NCBI GenBank assembly: GCA_902619835.1
Contig: CACNFS010000011.1
Coordinates: 1 to 32,408 of the forward strand
DNA length: 32,408 bases
Origin: an uncultured Pelagibacteraceae bacterium
GTDB lineage: Bacteria; Pseudomonadota; Alphaproteobacteria; Pelagibacterales; Pelagibacteraceae
Direction of reading: 5' to 3'
Of this stretch, positions 24,534 through 32,408 are shown piece after piece. A program made the position numbers and the translations under genes. Numbering within the stretch: the first letter of the stretch is position 1; the number at the start of each line of letters is the position of its first letter. The notes beneath the pieces were generated by a model. It was not told the origin of the DNA. It made no database searches and was given only the letters and a program-made list of their open reading frames with translations.

Positions 24534-25596
24534 TTATTTTTCAGAACTCGCATTTAATTTAGCGGAAAACAATTTAGGAAAAACAAAAAAAAACCCTTCG
24601 GTGGGTTGCGTTATTGTCAAAAATAATAGTGTCATTAGCTCAGGTATTACATCAATTAATGGTAGACCTCATGCTGAATATAATGCTTTAAATCAAAATT
24701 TAAATTTTAATGGTTCAAATATGTACGTGACTTTAGAACCTTGCACGCATTATGGTTTGACACCGCCTTGTACTGATATTATTAAAAAAAAGAAAATTAA
24801 AAAAGTTTATTATTCTTTTAATGATCCTGATCCAAGGATAAATAATAAAACAAACAACCATTTTAAAAGAATAAATAAGTCTAAAAAGATCAAATCTAAA
24901 TTTGCTAGTTTTTATGAAAGTTATTTTTACAATAAAAAGAATAAATTTCCTTTAATTGATGGTAAATTAGCGGTTTCAAAGGATTACTTTACTATAAATA
25001 TGAAATCAAAATGGATTACTAATATAAGATCAAGACAAGTAAAACATTTAATTAGATCAAAATATGACTGTATAATCTCTACATCAGAAACAATAAATAG
25101 CGATGATGCTTTATTAAACTGTAGAATTCATGGACTAGATAACAACAAACCAGATTTAATTATTATTGATAGACACTTAAAATTAAAAAAAAAACTAAAA
25201 TTATTTAGTTTTTCAAAAAAAAGAAAAATATTTTTATTTACATGTAGTAAAAATAAGAAGAGGTGGGCTTTTTTTAAAAAAAAAAATATAAAAATTTTAA
25301 GTTTGAAAAAACTAGAAACGCGAGATGATTTTGATAGGCTTTTTAAAAAGATTTTTCAACTTGGTAAAGGAAGAGTGTTAATCGAGACAGGACTAGTTTT
25401 CCTTAATAAACTATTTGAATTTAATTTTTTAAACAACTTATACCTCTTCAAAACAAAAGATAATTTAGGTCGTAAAGGATTTAATAAAGCTAGTTCTATT
25501 TTTATAAAAAAGTTAAAGCTAAAAAAAAACATTAATGTGAATTTAGAAAAAGATAAATTATTTAAGATAAGGATAAAAAAATGTTTAACGGAATAA
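24517..25596 (+). CDS. ribD: Bifunctional riboflavin deaminase/reductase RibD
   Basis: A 359-residue protein from ATG 24517 (a TTG directly before it is a weaker option). The deaminase half has [10 protein letters not shown] with the zinc His and catalytic Glu and [12 protein letters not shown] with the zinc cysteines. The reductase half is divergent and very Lys-rich but retains [29 protein letters not shown] and the RVLIETG end segment. It carries out the second and third steps from GTP to riboflavin. It overlaps nrdR by 17 nt and ribE by 16 nt. No FMN riboswitch precedes the rib genes. Confidence 0.93.
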   Translation: MKINHNYFSELAFNLAENNLGKTKKNPSVGCVIVKNNSVISSGITSINGRPHAEYNALNQNLNFNGSNMYVTLEPCTHYGLTPPCTDIIKKKKIKKVYYSFNDPDPRINNKTNNHFKRINKSKKIKSKFASFYESYFYNKKNKFPLIDGKLAVSKDYFTINMKSKWITNIRSRQVKHLIRSKYDCIISTSETINSDDALLNCRIHGLDNNKPDLIIIDRHLKLKKKLKLFSFSKKRKIFLFTCSKNKKRWAFFKKKNIKILSLKKLETRDDFDRLFKKIFQLGKGRVLIETGLVFLNKLFEFNFLNNLYLFKTKDNLGRKGFNKASSIFIKKLKLKKNINVNLEKDKLFKIRIKKCLTE

Positions 25597-26168
25597 TTTA
25601 TAATGTCGGTACTGTTAAGATAATAAAAAATAATCCAAAAAGTAAATTGATTGCAATTAAATCAGATTTAAGACTTAAGAAAAATGAGATTGGTTCATCA
25701 ATTAATTGTAATGGTGTATGTCTTACCTTAACAAATATTAATAAAGGATTAATATATTTCTATGTCTCTAATGAAACAATAAAAAGATCAAATTTTAAAT
25801 ACGTCAAAGTCGGTAATAAAGTCAATTTAGAAAAATCATTAACTTATGGTCAAAAATTATCAGGCCACTTTACTCAAGGACACGTCGATACTACTGCTAA
25901 AGTAAAATCTATTACATTTATAGACAAATCTTGGTCAATTTGTCTTCAAATATATAATAAAAGTTTTTTAAAATATTTAGTTGAAAAAGCTTCAATTTCC
26001 ATTAATGGAGTTTCTCTTACTATTTCTAAAGTTTCAAATAAAAGAATTTATTTAAATATAATTCCTCATACATTAAAACTCACAAATTTAAAAAATCTGA
26101 AAATTAATGACTTTGTAAATGTAGAATTAGATATATTCGGAAAATATATATATAAATATTCTAGCTAA
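25581..26168 (+). CDS. ribE: Riboflavin synthase alpha subunit
   Basis: A 195-residue protein with the two homologous lumazine-binding repeats: [10 protein letters not shown] and NCNGVCLTL with GHFTQGHVDTTAKV in the first, and SISINGVSLTIS with NIIPHTLKLTNL in the second. It dismutates two 6,7-dimethyl-8-ribityllumazine molecules into riboflavin. The usual MFTGI start has Asn in place of Thr. It overlaps ribD and ends one base before ribB. Confidence 0.94.
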   Translation: MFNGIIYNVGTVKIIKNNPKSKLIAIKSDLRLKKNEIGSSINCNGVCLTLTNINKGLIYFYVSNETIKRSNFKYVKVGNKVNLEKSLTYGQKLSGHFTQGHVDTTAKVKSITFIDKSWSICLQIYNKSFLKYLVEKASISINGVSLTISKVSNKRIYLNIIPHTLKLTNLKNLKINDFVNVELDIFGKYIYKYSS

Positions 26169-26169
26169 A

Positions 26170-27228
26170 ATGGTGAAAAAAATATTCTCAAACATACCAT
26201 CAATAATTAAAGATGCTAAAAGAGGCAAAATGTTTATTTTAGTTGACGATAAGAACAGAGAGAACGAGGGGGATCTTATTATACCTGGCTCCAAGTGTAA
26301 TTCTAAAGTGATAAATTTTATGGCCAAACATGGAAGAGGTTTGATCTGTCTAGCCTTAACCAAAAAACAAATTGAAAGGCTTAAACTTCCTTTGATGTCT
26401 CAAATAAATAGATCAAGAATGCAAACAGCTTTTACAGTATCAATTGAAGCTAAAAAAGGAATTTCAACAGGCATTTCTGTTTTTGATAGAGCTAAAACTA
26501 TTAGAGTTGCAATAAATGAAAATTCCTCAAAAAAAGATATTGTTTCACCTGGTCATGTGTTTCCCTTAGTTGCAAGGAACGGTGGTGTTCTAGAGAGAGC
26601 AGGTCACACAGAGGCATCAATAGATATTTCTAAACTATCAAAATTAAACCCAAGCTCTGTAATATGCGAAGTGATGAATGAAGATGGGAGAATGGCAAGG
26701 CTTAATGATCTTGTAAAATTTTCTAAAAAGCACAAAATTAAGATTGCTTCTATTGCAGATTTAATAGCCTATAGGTTAAAAAATGAAAAACTAATTTACA
26801 GAAGCTATACAAAAAGTCTACCAATAACCAAACAGAACTCTATACAGTTAAGTATTTTTAAAAATAAATTGGATAAGTTTGAAAGCTACGTTATTTCAAA
26901 AGGAAAATTTAATAAATCTAAACCAGTTCCAATTCGCGTAGTATCCAAAAAAATTAGCAGATTTGATTTAATTAGAAATAATGAAATAAAAAAAAATATA
27001 AGACTCTTATCAAAATATAAAAATTTCTTATTAGTTATAATTAATAATCAAATGAATAAAGTTAATAAAAATGAAACAGATATTACATTAAGATATTATG
27101 GACTTGGAGCGCAAATAATTAAAGATTTTAAAGTAAAAAGTATGATACTGCTTTCAAGAACAAAAAAAAAAATAATAGGATTAGAAGGTTTTGGTCTGAA
27201 AATAAAAAAACAAATTATTATTAAATGA
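26170..27228 (+). CDS. ribB: 3,4-dihydroxy-2-butanone 4-phosphate synthase with degenerate RibA-like domain (RibBX type)
   Basis: A 352-residue protein. Residues 1 to about 205 form a complete DHBP synthase: DDKNRENEGDLI (acidic metal site), DIVSPGHVFPLVARNGGVLERAGHTEAS and IADLIAYR. The C-terminal 145 residues resemble GTP cyclohydrolase II (RYYGLGAQIIKDF, IIGLEGFGLKIK) but contain no cysteine at all, so the zinc site is absent and the domain should be inactive. Such RibBX hybrids are known in proteobacteria, where a separate RibA supplies the first step. It converts ribulose 5-phosphate to the four-carbon unit used by RibH. The stop overlaps ribH by ATGA. Confidence 0.92.
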   Translation: MVKKIFSNIPSIIKDAKRGKMFILVDDKNRENEGDLIIPGSKCNSKVINFMAKHGRGLICLALTKKQIERLKLPLMSQINRSRMQTAFTVSIEAKKGISTGISVFDRAKTIRVAINENSSKKDIVSPGHVFPLVARNGGVLERAGHTEASIDISKLSKLNPSSVICEVMNEDGRMARLNDLVKFSKKHKIKIASIADLIAYRLKNEKLIYRSYTKSLPITKQNSIQLSIFKNKLDKFESYVISKGKFNKSKPVPIRVVSKKISRFDLIRNNEIKKNIRLLSKYKNFLLVIINNQMNKVNKNETDITLRYYGLGAQIIKDFKVKSMILLSRTKKKIIGLEGFGLKIKKQIIIK

Positions 27229-27650
27229 AAAAAATTTTAATTATAAACGCAAATTATTATGACAATATAACAAATAAACTTGTAGGATCTTCATATAAAA
27301 TTTTAAAAAAAAATAAATTTAAAATTAGTTTAATTAATGTGCCAGGAGTTTTTGAAATACCAATTACTGTAAGAAAAAATATTAAAAAATTTGATGCTTT
27401 TATAGCTCTTGGATGTGTAATTAGAGGAAAAACTCCACATTTCGATTTAATTTGCAAATCTACATTTGAATCGATTTTGAATTTATCAATTACTTACAAT
27501 AAACCTATAGGAAATGGAATAATTACTGCTTTCAACATAAATCAAGCTAAGGAAAGATGCGGTTTAATTAAATCTGACAAACCCAATAAAGGATTGGAAG
27601 CCACTAAAGCAGTGTTGTCCATTTTAAATAATGGACCAAAAAAAATATAA
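27225..27650 (+). CDS. ribH: 6,7-dimethyl-8-ribityllumazine synthase
   Basis: A 141-residue lumazine synthase. VPGVFEIP (40-46) binds substrate, ALGCVIRGKTPHFDLICK holds the catalytic His72, and GNGIITAFNINQAKERCG is the family's C-terminal block. It joins the RibB product to the RibD pathway's pyrimidine. It overlaps ribB by 4 nt and nusB by 20 nt. Confidence 0.96.
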   Translation: MKKILIINANYYDNITNKLVGSSYKILKKNKFKISLINVPGVFEIPITVRKNIKKFDAFIALGCVIRGKTPHFDLICKSTFESILNLSITYNKPIGNGIITAFNINQAKERCGLIKSDKPNKGLEATKAVLSILNNGPKKI

Positions 27651-28032
27651 TAATTCATCACCAAGAATTAAGATTATTCAAAAAATTTATAATGCATTAT
27701 TGAATCCAGATTCAAAAATAGATTTCCCAAAAAACCAGTATAAAAAATTCATAAAAGATGTAGTGCTTGGTACTTTAGAGAGATCTGAATTAATTGTGGA
27801 AACTATTAAAAAGCATTTAGGTAGTGACATAAATTTAGATAAGACTGACAAATTATTAAAAATAATACTATTTGCAGCTATTTTTGAGTTGATGTTTAAG
27901 CATAATAATCCAAAAAAGGTTATAATCAGTGAATATTTATTGGCCTCAGAGTTTTTTTTAGAAAAAGTCCAAATAGGTTATTTAAACGCTATTTTGGATA
28001 AATTATCGAGAGTTTTAAGAAAAGGTGAATAA
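27631..28032 (+). CDS. nusB: Transcription antitermination factor NusB
   Basis: A 133-residue all-helical protein. The fit to NusB rests on the C-terminal pattern ILFAAIFELMFKHNNPKKVIISEYLLASEFF and NAILDKLSRVLRK, and on its usual place straight after ribH. NusB binds boxA RNA with S10 in antitermination of rRNA transcription. The N terminus (SSPRIKIIQKIYNALL) is shortened relative to many homologues. It is the last gene of the rib group. Confidence 0.9.
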   Translation: MDQKKYNNSSPRIKIIQKIYNALLNPDSKIDFPKNQYKKFIKDVVLGTLERSELIVETIKKHLGSDINLDKTDKLLKIILFAAIFELMFKHNNPKKVIISEYLLASEFFLEKVQIGYLNAILDKLSRVLRKGE

Positions 28033-28099
28033 ATTTTTAAAATATATTAACTTTAGCTTGCGTTTTTAATTTTTTTTTGGCATTTATCCGTCAATATCA

Positions 28100-30205
28100 A
28101 TGAGTAATTATTTAGAACTTCTTTACCTTATTTCATTTACCGGAATTTTAGCGGTTGCTTATAGCTATCTTCTATCTGGTCAAATATTAGCTGCAAGTGC
28201 AGGTAATACTCGTATGCAAGAAATTGCCGAAGCTATTCAGATAGGTGCCAAAGCTTATTTAAATAGACAATATAAAACTATTGCCATTGTAGGAGTAATT
28301 GTACTTGCAATAGTTACATATTTTTTTAGTTTTTTAGTCGGATTGGGATATTTTATTGGAGCATTTCTCTCCGGTGTAGCAGGTTATGTAGGAATGCTAA
28401 TTTCAGTTAAAGCAAATGTTAGAACTGCTGAGGCATCAAGGCACAGTTTACAGTCTGGTTTGACTATTGCTTTTAAGTCTGGAGCAATTACAGGTTTATT
28501 AGTTGCAGGTTTAGCATTACTAGCTATAACAATCTATTATATAATCTTAATCAATTTAAATGTAGACAATCGAGAAATTATAAATGCTCTCGTTGCTCTT
28601 GGATTTGGCGCATCTTTAATATCTATTTTTGCTAGACTTGGGGGAGGAATTTTTACAAAAGGTGCCGACGTTGGTGCTGATTTAGTGGGAAAAGTCGAAG
28701 CTGGAATTCCAGAGGATGACCCGAGAAATCCAGCTGTTATTGCTGATAATGTAGGTGATAATGTTGGTGATTGTGCTGGCATGGCCGCAGATTTATTTGA
28801 GACATATGCAGTTACAATTGTTGCTACGATGGTTTTAGCCTCAATATTTTCTCCTCAAGATTACAATTTAATGATTTATCCATTAGCGATCGGGGGAGCT
28901 TGTATAATTACTTCTATAATTGGAACTTGGTTTGTAAAACTTGGAAAAAGTAAAAGTATCATGGGAGCTTTGTATAAAGGCTTTATAGTAACAGCAATTA
29001 CATCTTTACTAATAATGTATCCAATTACAGATGCAATTATTGGAATAAAATCTACGTATAATAATAATGCAGGAGCAATATTTTCTGGCTTAGATCTTTA
29101 CATTTGTGGTGTGGTTGGTTTTATAATTACAGGTTTATTAATTTGGGTAACAGAATATTATACAGGAACTGATTATAGACCTGTTAAATCAGTTGCTAAA
29201 TCATCGACTACAGGTCATGGAACAAACGTTATTCAAGGTTTAGCTGTATCGATGGAGGCAACAGCTGTTCCAGCATTAATAATAGTCGCTGGAATATTAT
29301 ATACTAATAGTTTAGCAGGTTTATATGGTATAGCCATTGCAGTCACTGCTATGCTTGCGCTCACGGGTATGGTAGTTGCTTTAGATGCTTATGGCCCAGT
29401 TACTGATAATGCCGGAGGAATAGCTGAAATGTCTAAACTACCTAAAAATGTCAGAAAGACTACTGATGCTTTGGATGCAGTTGGAAATACTACTAAAGCT
29501 GTTACAAAAGGTTATGCAATAGGCTCAGCTGGTTTAGGAGCTCTAGTTCTTTTTGCGGCATATACGGAAGATATTAAATATTTCTCAGGAGTTGCTGGTT
29601 CTGCACTACAAGGAGTAGATGTAACTTTTGACTTGTCAAATCCTTTTGTTGTAGCAGGTTTATTAATAGGAGGTATGTTGCCATATTTATTTGGTTCAAT
29701 GGGTATGCAAGCAGTTGGTAGAGCCGGCGGCTCTGTAGTTATTGAAGTAAGAAGACAATTTAAAAAGATTCCTGGTATTATGAAGGGCAAAAGAAAACCT
29801 GATTACGGTAGGTTAGTTGATTTATTAACTAAAGCTGCAATTAAAGAAATGATAATTCCATCCTTATTACCAGTTTTATCACCTATAGTTCTTTATTTTG
29901 TTATTTTACAAATAGGCGGTATTGAAGCTGCCTTATCCTCTTTAGGCGCAATGTTATTAGGAGTTATTATTACCGGCTTATTTGTAGCTGTATCAATGAC
30001 AGCTGGCGGTGGAGCATGGGATAATGCCAAAAAGTACATTGAAGATGGTAATTTTGGCGGGAAAGGATCTGATGCTCATAAATCTGCTGTTACGGGAGAT
30101 ACAGTTGGTGATCCTTATAAAGATACAGCTGGTCCTGCTGTTAACCCAATGATTAAAATTACCAATATAGTAGCTCTTTTGCTTTTGGCTGTAATTGCAC
30201 ATTAA
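28100..30205 (+). CDS. hppA: K+-insensitive H+-pumping membrane pyrophosphatase
   Basis: A 701-residue protein with about 16 membrane segments. The pyrophosphate site reads [20 protein letters not shown] followed by [18 protein letters not shown], with a second acidic cluster in [18 protein letters not shown] near the end. GNTTKA carries Lys at the position that separates K+-independent from K+-dependent (Ala) enzymes. It couples PPi hydrolysis to proton export across the inner membrane. A 67 nt gap separates it from nusB; a possible -10 (TTTAAT, 28065-28070) is visible but no -35 or hairpin. Confidence 0.97.
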   Translation: MSNYLELLYLISFTGILAVAYSYLLSGQILAASAGNTRMQEIAEAIQIGAKAYLNRQYKTIAIVGVIVLAIVTYFFSFLVGLGYFIGAFLSGVAGYVGMLISVKANVRTAEASRHSLQSGLTIAFKSGAITGLLVAGLALLAITIYYIILINLNVDNREIINALVALGFGASLISIFARLGGGIFTKGADVGADLVGKVEAGIPEDDPRNPAVIADNVGDNVGDCAGMAADLFETYAVTIVATMVLASIFSPQDYNLMIYPLAIGGACIITSIIGTWFVKLGKSKSIMGALYKGFIVTAITSLLIMYPITDAIIGIKSTYNNNAGAIFSGLDLYICGVVGFIITGLLIWVTEYYTGTDYRPVKSVAKSSTTGHGTNVIQGLAVSMEATAVPALIIVAGILYTNSLAGLYGIAIAVTAMLALTGMVVALDAYGPVTDNAGGIAEMSKLPKNVRKTTDALDAVGNTTKAVTKGYAIGSAGLGALVLFAAYTEDIKYFSGVAGSALQGVDVTFDLSNPFVVAGLLIGGMLPYLFGSMGMQAVGRAGGSVVIEVRRQFKKIPGIMKGKRKPDYGRLVDLLTKAAIKEMIIPSLLPVLSPIVLYFVILQIGGIEAALSSLGAMLLGVIITGLFVAVSMTAGGGAWDNAKKYIEDGNFGGKGSDAHKSAVTGDTVGDPYKDTAGPAVNPMIKITNIVALLLLAVIAH

Positions 30206-30206
30206 A

Positions 30207-30674
30207 TTACTTATTACGATACATTTTTTCCTTGATACTTGTGAGTAATTTTTCAACAAAACTTTTTTGAGTTAGCTCATTTTGAGTTTCACGATTTGAA
30301 AACTTTAATCTTTTTTTGTCATTTTTATCTAAAAAAATTTTTTTCTCCAATATGCCATATTTATTAAAGCTTAAAACTAAAACATTATTTGACTTAAGAA
30401 TATTTTGACCTAATTTATGATATTCACCTTTGGTAAGAACTCTTTCAATATAAATCCAGTCATTATTATTGTTTATAGATTTCGTGTGAGGTTGTCCTAT
30501 AATGCGAATCACGTCGTTTTTATTAGTTTTATTTAATTCAAGTTTCTCTGATCTATTTTTTAAGAAAACTATTCCGTGGTTTTTTGATGGTTCTTGTAAT
30601 TTGCATGCATTTAAAATAACTAATATAAAAAATGCAAACAAACTAATATGATTTTTAAATTTAAAAAAAAACAT
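30207..30674 (-). CDS. bamE: Outer membrane assembly lipoprotein BamE (SmpA/OmlA)
   Basis: A 155-residue lipoprotein with a hydrophobic signal ending in the lipobox LNAC (Cys24). The BamE fold is recognisable in LNKTNKNDVIRIIGQPHTKS and in NDWIYIERVLTKGEYHKL with VLVLSFNKYGILEKK. BamE is an accessory of the BAM complex that folds outer-membrane proteins. The only Met before the signal is residue 1, so the start at 30674 is required, which forces a 27 nt overlap with the divergent neighbour. It ends one base after the convergent hppA stop. Confidence 0.9.
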   Translation of the reverse strand: MFFFKFKNHISLFAFFILVILNACKLQEPSKNHGIVFLKNRSEKLELNKTNKNDVIRIIGQPHTKSINNNNDWIYIERVLTKGEYHKLGQNILKSNNVLVLSFNKYGILEKKIFLDKNDKKRLKFSNRETQNELTQKSFVEKLLTSIKEKMYRNK

Positions 30675-31142
30675 TCTAACTTGTATAATACATTACTATC
30701 TCTTTCTAGAAATATTTTTTTTTATAAAGAAATAAAATTAAATGATAGTTTTGAAACAAGGATTTATTTAATGTTTTTTCACTTTTCAATTATGATGCTA
30801 ATTTCAAAACAAAAAGGTAAAAAATTTGATCAGGACGAGTATGATCTATTTTTCAACAATATAGAAAATAATTTGAGAGAATTAGGATTTGGCGATATTT
30901 CTGTTAATAAAAAAATGAAAGATTTGAATAAAATACTTTATGACATTTTACTTAAATTTAATATAGAGACCTACAATTCGTTTAAAATAAATGAAAAGGT
31001 TGTTTTTAAGTATTTTAATGAGTTTAATGATAATAAATCCAAGAAATATGAAGATTTTGAAAGTTATTTTGTTAAATATTATAAATTTTGTTTTGATCAA
31101 CCTTATGAAAATATGATAAAAGCCGCAATAGAATTTAAATAG
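30648..31142 (+). CDS. Ubiquinol-cytochrome c chaperone family protein (CBP3-like)
   Basis: A 164-residue protein resembling the bacterial CBP3/UQCC1 family. The N-terminal pattern [38 protein letters not shown] parallels the family's LY..I...AR...FY...G...T...RFE....H.FL segment, and [23 protein letters not shown]-like sequence follows the usual D..LRE.G.GD..V.K.MK pattern. In mitochondria CBP3 assists cytochrome b assembly; the bacterial role is inferred. Placement between bamE and rpmF-plsX is typical in alphaproteobacteria. The conserved N terminus supports the ATG at 30648, inside bamE on the other strand. Confidence 0.82.
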   Translation: MIFKFKKKHSNLYNTLLSLSRNIFFYKEIKLNDSFETRIYLMFFHFSIMMLISKQKGKKFDQDEYDLFFNNIENNLRELGFGDISVNKKMKDLNKILYDILLKFNIETYNSFKINEKVVFKYFNEFNDNKSKKYEDFESYFVKYYKFCFDQPYENMIKAAIEFK

Positions 31143-31146
31143 ATTT

Positions 31147-31320
31147 ATGGCAGTACCAAAAAGAAAAACCTCAATTTCAAAAAAAAGGATGAGAAGATCC
31201 CATCATAAATTATCTTCTGTTAATATTGTTGAAGATAAAAAAAGTGGCGAATATAAGCTTTCTCATCATATTGATCTTAAATCCGGATATTATAACGGTA
31301 AAAAAATCTTAGATATTTAG
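31147..31320 (+). CDS. rpmF: 50S ribosomal protein L32
   Basis: A 57-residue basic protein starting [20 protein letters not shown], the standard bacterial L32 N terminus; [20 protein letters not shown] and YYNGKKI follow. The C-terminal cysteines of zinc-type L32 are absent, so this is the cysteine-free form. It sits 4 nt after the chaperone gene and 9 nt before plsX, as in many bacteria where L32 is cotranscribed with plsX. Confidence 0.96.
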   Translation: MAVPKRKTSISKKRMRRSHHKLSSVNIVEDKKSGEYKLSHHIDLKSGYYNGKKILDI

Positions 31321-31329
31321 AAATTAATA

Positions 31330-32367
31330 ATGATAAAAAAAATAACTATTGCGATTGATGCAATGGGAGGGGACGACTCTCCTGATAAAACCATTCATGG
31401 AGTTAGTTTATTTTTAAAGAATAACAAACAGAATAATGATATTTCCATAAATTTATTTGGTGATGAAAAAAAAATTAAAGAAAAATTATTAAAATATAAT
31501 ATAAGATCTGATGCAATCAAAGTAATTCATACTTCTTCGGTTGTTTCAGATGAAGAGACCCCTTTAACAGCTGTAAAAAATTCAAAAAACACAAGTATGT
31601 GGAATTGTATAAAGTCTCAAATAGACGGAGACTCAGATATAAGTCTATCAGCAGGAAATACTGGCGTTCTTCTCGTAATATCAAGAATGATTTTAAAAAT
31701 GATGGATGATGTAAGCAAGCCTGCTCTAGCAGGTCTTTGGCCAAACAACAAAGGAATGAATGTAGTTTTAGATTTAGGCGCCAACATCGAGTGTGATGAT
31801 AATAATCTTGTTGATTTTGCTGAATTAGGATCTGCTTTATATAAGTCATTATTTATCAATGAACAACCTAAGGTGAGTTTGCTTAATGTTGGCTCCGAAG
31901 AAATTAAAGGAACAGAAACTCTCAAAAAAACTTTTAAAAGACTATCAAATTTAAGTGGTGAGAATAATTTTTTATTTAAAGGATATATTGAAGGAAATCA
32001 GATTATGTCAGGTGAGTCTAATGTAATTATTACTGATGGATTCACTGGAAATATTGCTTTAAAAACAGCAGAAGGTACTGCTAAATATATAACTGATCAT
32101 CTTAAGTTAACATTGACAGAAAATTTTTTAACAAAAATATCTTTATTATTTTCTTATTTTTCATTAAGAAAGTTTAAAGACAGATTAGATCCAAGAAAAT
32201 ATAATGGCGCTATTTTTTTAGGCCTTAATGGCCCCGTCGTTAAAAGTCATGGCGGAATTGATGCATTGGGTTTCTATCATTCTATCGATTTATGTTATAA
32301 GATAGTGAAAGGAAATTTGATGAAACAAATTCAAAATAATTTAAGTCATTTAAAAAGTGACAACTAA
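31330..32367 (+). CDS. plsX: Phosphate acyltransferase PlsX
   Basis: A 345-residue PlsX. TIAIDAMGGDDSP at the start, SAGNTGVLLVISRMIL, GLWPNNKGMNVVLDLGANIE, NVIITDGFTGNIALKTAEGTA and NGPVVKSHGG are family hallmarks. It makes acyl-phosphate from acyl-ACP for the PlsY step of phospholipid synthesis. The stop overlaps the next reading frame by 11 nt. Confidence 0.97.
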   Translation: MIKKITIAIDAMGGDDSPDKTIHGVSLFLKNNKQNNDISINLFGDEKKIKEKLLKYNIRSDAIKVIHTSSVVSDEETPLTAVKNSKNTSMWNCIKSQIDGDSDISLSAGNTGVLLVISRMILKMMDDVSKPALAGLWPNNKGMNVVLDLGANIECDDNNLVDFAELGSALYKSLFINEQPKVSLLNVGSEEIKGTETLKKTFKRLSNLSGENNFLFKGYIEGNQIMSGESNVIITDGFTGNIALKTAEGTAKYITDHLKLTLTENFLTKISLLFSYFSLRKFKDRLDPRKYNGAIFLGLNGPVVKSHGGIDALGFYHSIDLCYKIVKGNLMKQIQNNLSHLKSDN

Positions 32368-32408
32368 TAAACTTAAAAAAGAAGACCTTGTAAAAAGCTT
32401 AGTTAAAA
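32357..32408 (+). CDS. ihfA: Start of an HU/IHF-family DNA-binding protein, probably IHF alpha (partial)
   Basis: A frame starting with GTG at 32357, inside the last codons of plsX, runs open to the window edge and reads TTNKLKKEDLVKSLVK after the initiator. This resembles the N-terminal helix of IHF alpha (xxTxxDLxxxV). Only 17 codons are visible, so the call rests on this and on the common plsX-fabH-ihfA order. It does not look like a FabH start. Confidence 0.5.
   Translation, partial: MTTNKLKKEDLVKSLVK

Noticed and set aside
28060-28082. T-rich tract after nusB as an intrinsic terminator
   Set aside because: No G+C-containing hairpin precedes it; in DNA this A+T-rich such tracts are common.

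Overview
The window looks like a piece of a SAR11 (Pelagibacterales-type) alphaproteobacterial chromosome. The DNA is very A+T-rich, genes are packed edge to edge with many 1-44 nt overlaps, no non-coding stretch exceeds about 125 nt, and the gene set is almost entirely core metabolism. A TPP riboswitch in front of an SSS-family transporter (ThiV-like) and a stand-alone H+-pumping pyrophosphatase also fit that group. The assignment is inferred from gene content and style; no 16S rRNA is present. No mobile element, prophage, CRISPR array or foreign-looking island was seen.

Layout. 1-4920 (+): end of gatA, gatB, an O-methyltransferase, trhO and a MATE exporter. 4906-6452 (-): a two-gene amino-acid-type ABC uptake cassette (binding protein, then a permease with a lipobox-like N terminus). 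6527-9749 (+): an SOS-type operator and strong promoter driving umuD-umuC, then a second strong promoter, a compact TPP riboswitch and thiV. 9722-11431 (-): a RarD-like permease and a fused APS-kinase-like/nucleotidyltransferase protein. 11535-11629: tRNA-Ser(GCU). 11631-13886 (-): lytic transglycosylase. 13918-21239 (+): dapA, smpB, folK, spoT/rel, pyrE, pdxJ, acpS, lepB, rnc, recO, nearly all overlapping and probably one long transcript. 21241-22230 (-): hemB. 22309-28032 (+): rpiB, glyA, nrdR, ribD, ribE, ribB(X), ribH, nusB. 28100-30205 (+): hppA. 30207-30674 (-): bamE. 30648-32408 (+): cytochrome bc1 chaperone, rpmF, plsX and the start of an HU/IHF-like gene.

How the parts work together. 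gatAB serves tRNA amidation. umuDC is a damage-inducible translesion polymerase with its own operator. thiV probably imports the thiamin pyrimidine precursor under TPP control. The nrdR-rib-nusB run makes riboflavin from ribulose-5-phosphate onward; its RibB carries a dead RibA-like tail, so GTP cyclohydrolase II must be encoded elsewhere. bamE, the bc1 chaperone, rpmF, plsX and ihfA form a thinned version of a cluster common in alphaproteobacteria.

No wholly new multi-gene system was found. The most interesting signals are regulatory and architectural: the SOS box filling the space between the -10 and start codon of umuD, the TPP aptamer that appears to begin at the transcription start and contain its own Shine-Dalgarno, a palindromic -10 shared by hemB and rpiB, the lipobox on an ABC permease, the kinase/nucleotidyltransferase fusion, the shortened SpoT, the altered NrdR zinc site, and the head-to-head overlap of bamE with its neighbour. 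All promoter and RNA-structure calls are by eye.
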